Source of the DNA: Candidatus Woesearchaeota archaeon
GTDB taxonomy: Archaea > Nanobdellota > Nanobdellia > Woesearchaeales > DSVV01
Assembly: GCA_016215305.1 (NCBI GenBank)
Contig: JACRKI010000044.1
Location: 1-7,739, forward strand
DNA length: 7,739 bases
Reading direction: 5' to 3'
Below are positions 4,621 through 7,739 of the stretch, piece by piece. Within the stretch, counting starts at the first letter, position 1. Each line of letters starts with the position of its first letter. The notes under the pieces are model-generated. The model saw nothing but the letters and a program-made list of their open reading frames with translations, was not told where the DNA came from and ran no database searches. Position numbers and translations under genes: made by a program.

Positions 4621-5746
4621 GAAATTTTTGATATACATTCTTTTTTCAATGATTGTGTTAGGGAGTGTGTTCTCTGTTTTTTCGTTGGCGCAGGAAACAA
4701 ATACGACAGAAATAGCAAACACAACTGAAACAAATACAACAGATGTTCTTCCGGCAGAGCAAACAAACCAAACAGAAACAATGCCAGCAGAAACAACAAA
4801 TACCGCGACAGAACAGGCAAATGTCACCACAAATCAGACAACAACTGAAACAAATACAACAATCAATCAAACAGAAGCAAACACAACAGAAACAAATACG
4901 ACAGAAGCAGCTTCCCCGATCCAAGCAATTTCTTTAGAGAAAATAACTCCTGCACAGATCAGCGTCGGAGAGCAGCAGCTCAACATTGTGCTGAAAAATA
5001 TAGGGAATGTTCCTTTATATCAGTTAGAAGCAGAGGTGAGTGGTTATGGAATCACCACAAAAGAAAAATTAGCAATTGAAGCGCTTCCTGTTGGAGAAAA
5101 AGATTACACGTTCACAAAAATAAATGCAGAGAAGACAGGAACAATTGATCTTATTGTCAAAATCTACGCTAATGGCACGCTTCTTGCGCAGCAGATTTCT
5201 TCGATTGAAGTGGTTGCTTCTCCTGAGCAAGTGACAGAAGAAATAACGAATGCAGCAGCGATGAATGCAACAGCAGCAGCACAATCATTGAATGAAACAA
5301 GAAGCACGTATAGTGAGTTGGAGAAGGAATATTATCAGAAAGAAAAAGATGATTATGTGGTGTATGGAATCAAAGATGATTTGGCAGATATCAAGGAATA
5401 TTTACGGCAGGCGCAGGTTGCATTGATTGAGCAAAATCAAAAAGAGTATGACAAAGATATGCTTGCAGCAAAAACAATGTTAGATACAGTTGCGGCAGAA
5501 TTGCAAAATGCGCAAAAAGAACAGAAGACCTGGGGTCAAATCATTTCAGAAAATCTTACCTTGATTGGTTCATTGTTTGGAGTTATTATTAGCGGTGTTA
5601 CCGTGTGGTCTATCACGAAATCGCACTTGAAAGATACAAAAGTAGTGAATATCATTAAAGGAAAACAAATTCTCAATGTGGATAAGGATGCGAAAGTAGA
5701 GAATAGAGAAACAAAAGAAGAGAAGAGAAAAGAAAGGAATTCTTAA
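4613..5746 (+). CDS. Sequon-rich membrane-anchored surface protein
   Basis: This 377-residue protein has a signal peptide at about residues 1-26 (LIYILFSMIVLGSVFSVFSLA). A Thr/Asn/Glu low-complexity stalk (about 27-100) contains ten N-X-T sequons at N30, 36, 41, 52, 70, 74, 81, 85, 90 and 95. A predicted beta-sandwich segment (about 103-202) has the NIVLKNIGNVPLYQLE pattern of CARDB/Ig-like surface domains. A charged coiled coil follows (about 228-305), then a membrane helix (about 312-335) and a Lys/Arg/Glu-rich cytoplasmic tail. Four further sequons lie at N187, 218, 227 and 314. It is probably an N-glycosylated cell-surface protein anchored at its C-terminus. It shares an 8-nt overlap with PCNA, so it is translated from the same mRNA or from one starting inside PCNA. 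The specific role is unknown. Confidence 0.8.
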   Translation: MNKKFLIYILFSMIVLGSVFSVFSLAQETNTTEIANTTETNTTDVLPAEQTNQTETMPAETTNTATEQANVTTNQTTTETNTTINQTEANTTETNTTEAASPIQAISLEKITPAQISVGEQQLNIVLKNIGNVPLYQLEAEVSGYGITTKEKLAIEALPVGEKDYTFTKINAEKTGTIDLIVKIYANGTLLAQQISSIEVVASPEQVTEEITNAAAMNATAAAQSLNETRSTYSELEKEYYQKEKDDYVVYGIKDDLADIKEYLRQAQVALIEQNQKEYDKDMLAAKTMLDTVAAELQNAQKEQKTWGQIISENLTLIGSLFGVIISGVTVWSITKSHLKDTKVVNIIKGKQILNVDKDAKVENRETKEEKRKERNS

Positions 5747-5758
5747 CTGCAAGAAAGG

Positions 5759-5766
5759 TTTATATA
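5759..5766 (+). promoter_or_regulatory. TATA box for the His/Cys-rich protein
   Basis: TTTATATA is centred about 27 bp before the ATG at 5789, and no Shine-Dalgarno motif lies between them. The mRNA is therefore probably leaderless. Confidence 0.6.
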
Positions 5767-5788
5767 CGAGAAAGCCAAGAAATCAATC

Positions 5789-6484
5789 ATGAAGAAATCA
5801 ATCATCATATCTTCTCTTCTTATGGCTATTCAAACTGCTGCTGCGCATGAAACAGAAGAGACAATGACGCAGGTAATTCCAAGTCCTTTATTCATTCTTG
5901 GCGTAGGAACAATTTTTTGTGTTGTATTCATTGCATTGGTTTTATTGAAGAAAAATTGGAAAAACCAGGAAAAGAAAATTCTTTTTTGGGCGCTTGCAAT
6001 AGGAGTGAGTGCAGTAACTGTATACTTGTTATCATATACCTTGCTGGTCAACAGCACTTCAGAAACAAATGGACCAGTGCATTGGCATGCGGATTTTGAG
6101 ATTTGGGTATGCGGAGAAAAACAAACATTGCCGGAGTCAGAAGGAATCTCAGGCAGAGTGGGAACTCCATTAGTGCATTATCATGATGATTATAGGATTC
6201 ATATTGAAGGGGCAGTAATGAATAAAGAGGACATGAATCTCGGCAGCTTTTTTGCGGCAATTGGCGGTGCATTGGCAGATTCATATATTGGCATTCCACA
6301 AGAGGATGGTTCAATCAAGTATTGGCGCAATGGAGATCAATGTCAAGACGGGCATGCAGGAACACTGACATTGTATGTCACCAAAGGACAAAGTGTCACC
6401 ACAGTTCAGAATATTGCGGCGTATGTGATAAGTCCAGAGACAAATGTCCCTCCAGGGGATAAGTTGAAATTTGTGTTTAACTAA
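5789..6484 (+). CDS. Membrane-anchored extracytoplasmic His/Cys-rich protein
   Basis: This 231-residue protein begins with a signal-like segment (residues 3-19, cut likely after AAA). Two membrane helices (about 32-53 and 64-87) follow, separated by a basic KKNWKNQEKK loop. An outer domain occupies about 88-231. That domain holds HWHADF (H98, H100), VHYHDD (H130, H132), RIHIEG (H138), two cysteines C108 and C185, and a closing DGHAGTLTLYV (H189). Clustered histidines suggest metal binding, and the two cysteines could form a disulfide. I do not recognise a named family. The next gene, 15 nt downstream, is a CcdA-type thiol transporter, so this protein is a plausible substrate or partner. That link is inference from context. 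Confidence 0.75.
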   Translation: MKKSIIISSLLMAIQTAAAHETEETMTQVIPSPLFILGVGTIFCVVFIALVLLKKNWKNQEKKILFWALAIGVSAVTVYLLSYTLLVNSTSETNGPVHWHADFEIWVCGEKQTLPESEGISGRVGTPLVHYHDDYRIHIEGAVMNKEDMNLGSFFAAIGGALADSYIGIPQEDGSIKYWRNGDQCQDGHAGTLTLYVTKGQSVTTVQNIAAYVISPETNVPPGDKLKFVFN

Positions 6485-6499
6485 AAAAGAGACAGAAAA

Positions 6500-7210
6500 A
6501 TGGGAGTTGCAGCAGTCCTTCCAAAGGTAGGAACAGTTTTGATAACTGCAGTGATAGATTCCATTAATCCGTGCGCTATTGGGGTGCTTATTCTTCTTCT
6601 CTCTTCACTGATTGTCTTAAGAAAATCGCGGCAGAAGGTATTATTTTTTGGAACAATCTATATTAGTGCGGTCTATGTCACGTATTTTAGTGCAGGGTTG
6701 GGATTGACCTACTTTCTTGCTTCGATTCCTTTAGTGGCTGCGCAGTATATTTCGCTTGCGGTCGCGGCAATTGTAGTGCTTGGAGGGTTAATTGAAGTGA
6801 AAAATTTCTTTTGGTATGGGCAGGGAATAAGTCTTGCAATTTCTCCAAAGCATGCAGCAAAGATTCATAAGATGACAAAAAAAATCACCTTGCCTGCATT
6901 AATTGTATTAGGGGTTTTTGTTGCAGCAGTGGAGTTGCCGTGCACAGGCGGTCCATATCTTGCGATCACGTTAATTCTGGCGCAGAATTTTGATGTCACT
7001 GCGGTGATCTTGCTTGCGATCTATAATGTGATTTTTGTCATGCCGCTTGTTGTTATTTTATTGCTCGTGTATAGCGGCATGAAATTGCATGAAGTCAAGA
7101 TGTGGAAGCATGCAAACAAGCACTTTATGCGGTTGGCGATTGGATTTGTGTTGATTGCGCTTGGATGGATATTGTTATTGATCGCGAATGGAACAATTAA
7201 TTTAGGGTAA
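6500..7210 (+). CDS. CcdA/DsbD-type thiol-disulfide membrane protein
   Basis: This 236-residue protein has about six membrane helices and the CcdA-family cysteine pair. C25 lies in DSINPCAIGVL on the first helix and C148 in ELPCTGGPYLAI on the fourth; PC and PCTGGP are the family signatures. CcdA proteins carry reducing equivalents from cytoplasmic thioredoxin across the membrane to extracytoplasmic thiol proteins, for example in cytochrome c or metal-centre assembly. The segment 100-130, basic and weakly conserved, forms the cytoplasmic loop between the two halves. The length is usual for the family. No strong Shine-Dalgarno precedes the ATG, and the gene follows the His/Cys-rich gene closely, suggesting one transcript. 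No cytochrome c or thioredoxin gene is seen in the window. Confidence 0.88.
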   Translation: MGVAAVLPKVGTVLITAVIDSINPCAIGVLILLLSSLIVLRKSRQKVLFFGTIYISAVYVTYFSAGLGLTYFLASIPLVAAQYISLAVAAIVVLGGLIEVKNFFWYGQGISLAISPKHAAKIHKMTKKITLPALIVLGVFVAAVELPCTGGPYLAITLILAQNFDVTAVILLAIYNVIFVMPLVVILLLVYSGMKLHEVKMWKHANKHFMRLAIGFVLIALGWILLLIANGTINLG

Positions 7211-7214
7211 ATGT

Positions 7215-7219
7215 GGTGA
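7215..7219 (+). promoter_or_regulatory. Shine-Dalgarno of the ATP-cone gene
   Basis: GGTGA with a 5-nt gap from GGTG to the ATG at 7224 is a canonical archaeal ribosome-binding site. It fixes the start. Confidence 0.6.
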
Positions 7220-7223
7220 AACT

Positions 7224-7505
7224 ATGGTCAAAACAAAAATAACTGTCGTGAAAAAAAGTCGAAAAAAAGAATCATTTAACAAAAAGAAATTGTATGCGTC
7301 AATCTATAATTCTTGTTTGAGCACGCAGTTGCCGAGAAAAGAGTGCGAAAGAGTTGCAAAAAAAATATTCAAAGACGTTGCGAAAATTTTAGAGAAACAA
7401 ACCTGTTTACTCAGTGAAGAGATTACTGACACTGTTGCGAAGGCAATGACCAAACACCGCAAAGAGTTGGCGTTCATGTATCAGACGCACAAGGATTTGA
7501 GTTGA
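7224..7505 (+). CDS. Stand-alone ATP-cone domain protein
   Basis: This 93-residue protein is essentially one ATP-cone domain. It has the ITVVKKSRKKESFNKKKLYASIYNSCL start (residues 6-32), corresponding to the usual VxKRxGxxxxFDxxKLxxSI, and LPRKECERVAKKI (36-48). It continues with LLSEEITDTVAKAM (62-75) and ends AFMYQTHKDLS, matching the family's FLYETHRDI. The glycine of the KRDG turn is replaced here by the basic run KSRKK. ATP cones sense ATP/dATP in ribonucleotide reductases and in the NrdR repressor. This protein has neither a reductase domain nor the NrdR zinc ribbon, so it may be a free nucleotide sensor. It is preceded by the CcdA-type gene with a 13-nt gap and followed by a long hairpin. 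Confidence 0.82.
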   Translation: MVKTKITVVKKSRKKESFNKKKLYASIYNSCLSTQLPRKECERVAKKIFKDVAKILEKQTCLLSEEITDTVAKAMTKHRKELAFMYQTHKDLS

Positions 7506-7564
7506 AAGAATTTTGAAAAAATCACTTTCTGAATTCTAGCAGGTGATTTTTTCTCAAAATTCTT
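7506..7564 (+). terminator. Long hairpin after the ATP-cone gene
   Basis: AAGAATTTTG (7506-7515) plus AAAAAATCAC (7516-7525) pair with GTGATTTTTT (7543-7552) and CAAAATTCTT (7555-7564), giving 20 bp with a 2-nt bulge at 7553-7554 and a 17-nt loop. It begins immediately after the stop codon at 7503-7505 and includes a T6 run. It probably marks or stabilises the transcript 3' end. Confidence 0.6.
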
Positions 7565-7605
7565 AAAAAAAGAGTTCAAAAATTGTTTAGCAAAACTACT
7601 CACGC

Positions 7606-7663
7606 ACTAGCAGCACAACACACGAACAAGCAACGCAAACTGTATCTTTATGTTATTATTATT
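7606..7663 (+). repeat. Dispersed repeat family 2, copy B
   Basis: This copy matches 1873-1930 in two blocks at equal spacing: ACTAGCA.C.CAACAC at 7606 and GTATCTT...TTATTATT at 7642. A further local match, ACACGAACAAGCAACGCAA (7620-7638), equals 1867-1885 at 18 of 19 bases but in a shifted register. CAACACA (7616-7622) can pair with TGTGTTG (7666-7672). No gene lies in this tail. Confidence 0.5.
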
Positions 7664-7710
7664 GCTGTGTTGCATAATTCAAAATGATCTTGTATTGGAG
7701 TATAGCAGAA

Positions 7711-7728
7711 GCTACGCTTCAGCGTAGC
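7711..7728. repeat. Small perfect hairpin near the window end
   Basis: GCTACGC (7711-7717) and GCGTAGC (7722-7728) are exact complements around a TTCA loop. This is a stable 7-bp GC-rich stem in an AT-rich tail. Its role is unknown, and any gene it belongs to lies beyond the window. Confidence 0.5.
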
Positions 7729-7739
7729 GTTTCATCTTC

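Noticed and set aside
4539..4924. Cys-rich minus-strand frames opposite the sequon-rich stalk
   Set aside because: They arise from the ACA/AAC repeats read backwards and have no promoter or start signal.

Overview
The window looks like a piece of a DPANN-type archaeal genome, perhaps Woesearchaeota-like (lineage is an inference). The archaeal evidence is an archaeal/eukaryotic-type PCNA sliding clamp, an archaeal RNase J, TTTATA-type TATA boxes about 26 bp upstream of starts, GGTG Shine-Dalgarno motifs, leaderless starts, and a tRNA-Leu(CAA) without an encoded CCA. The sequence is AT-rich, and many proteins are short, coiled-coil or low-complexity.

Layout. (1) 1-76 is the signal-peptide end of a leftward gene cut by the window edge. 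It is separated by a perfect 18-bp palindrome from a rightward cluster of three unrecognised genes (239-1096, 1217-1444, 1465-1830). The C-terminal domain of the first is related to the whole of the second. (2) 1831-2097 is gene-free and holds a 153-bp stretch bounded by 14-bp perfect inverted repeats, followed by tRNA-Leu. (3) 2230-2457 is a short, probably internally deleted ACT-domain gene. It is followed by RNase J (2496-3806), PCNA (3874-4620) and, overlapping PCNA by 8 nt, a sequon-rich membrane-anchored surface protein (4613-5746). (4) 5789-7505 carries a membrane-anchored His/Cys-rich extracellular protein, a CcdA-type thiol-redox membrane protein and a stand-alone ATP-cone protein. 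It ends in a long hairpin at 7506-7564. The tail 7565-7739 has no gene but holds a second copy of an intergenic repeat.

The most unusual content is between the genes. A family of about 40-46 nt hairpin elements occurs three times (1101-1143 inverted, 1174-1213, 2443-2488). All share AAAATCC/GGATTTT ends and internal TCATGAG and CGAATGT blocks, while the apical stems differ in sequence but still pair. One copy lies exactly between a GAGGTGG Shine-Dalgarno sequence and the start codon of its gene. Another forms nearly the whole predicted 5' leader of the RNase J mRNA. A second family (1873-1930 and 7606-7663) shares two blocks at identical spacing.

Functional themes are information processing (RNA turnover, replication clamp, tRNA), an envelope glycoprotein, and an extracytoplasmic thiol/metal module. 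The three-gene cluster at 239-1830 has no function I can name.
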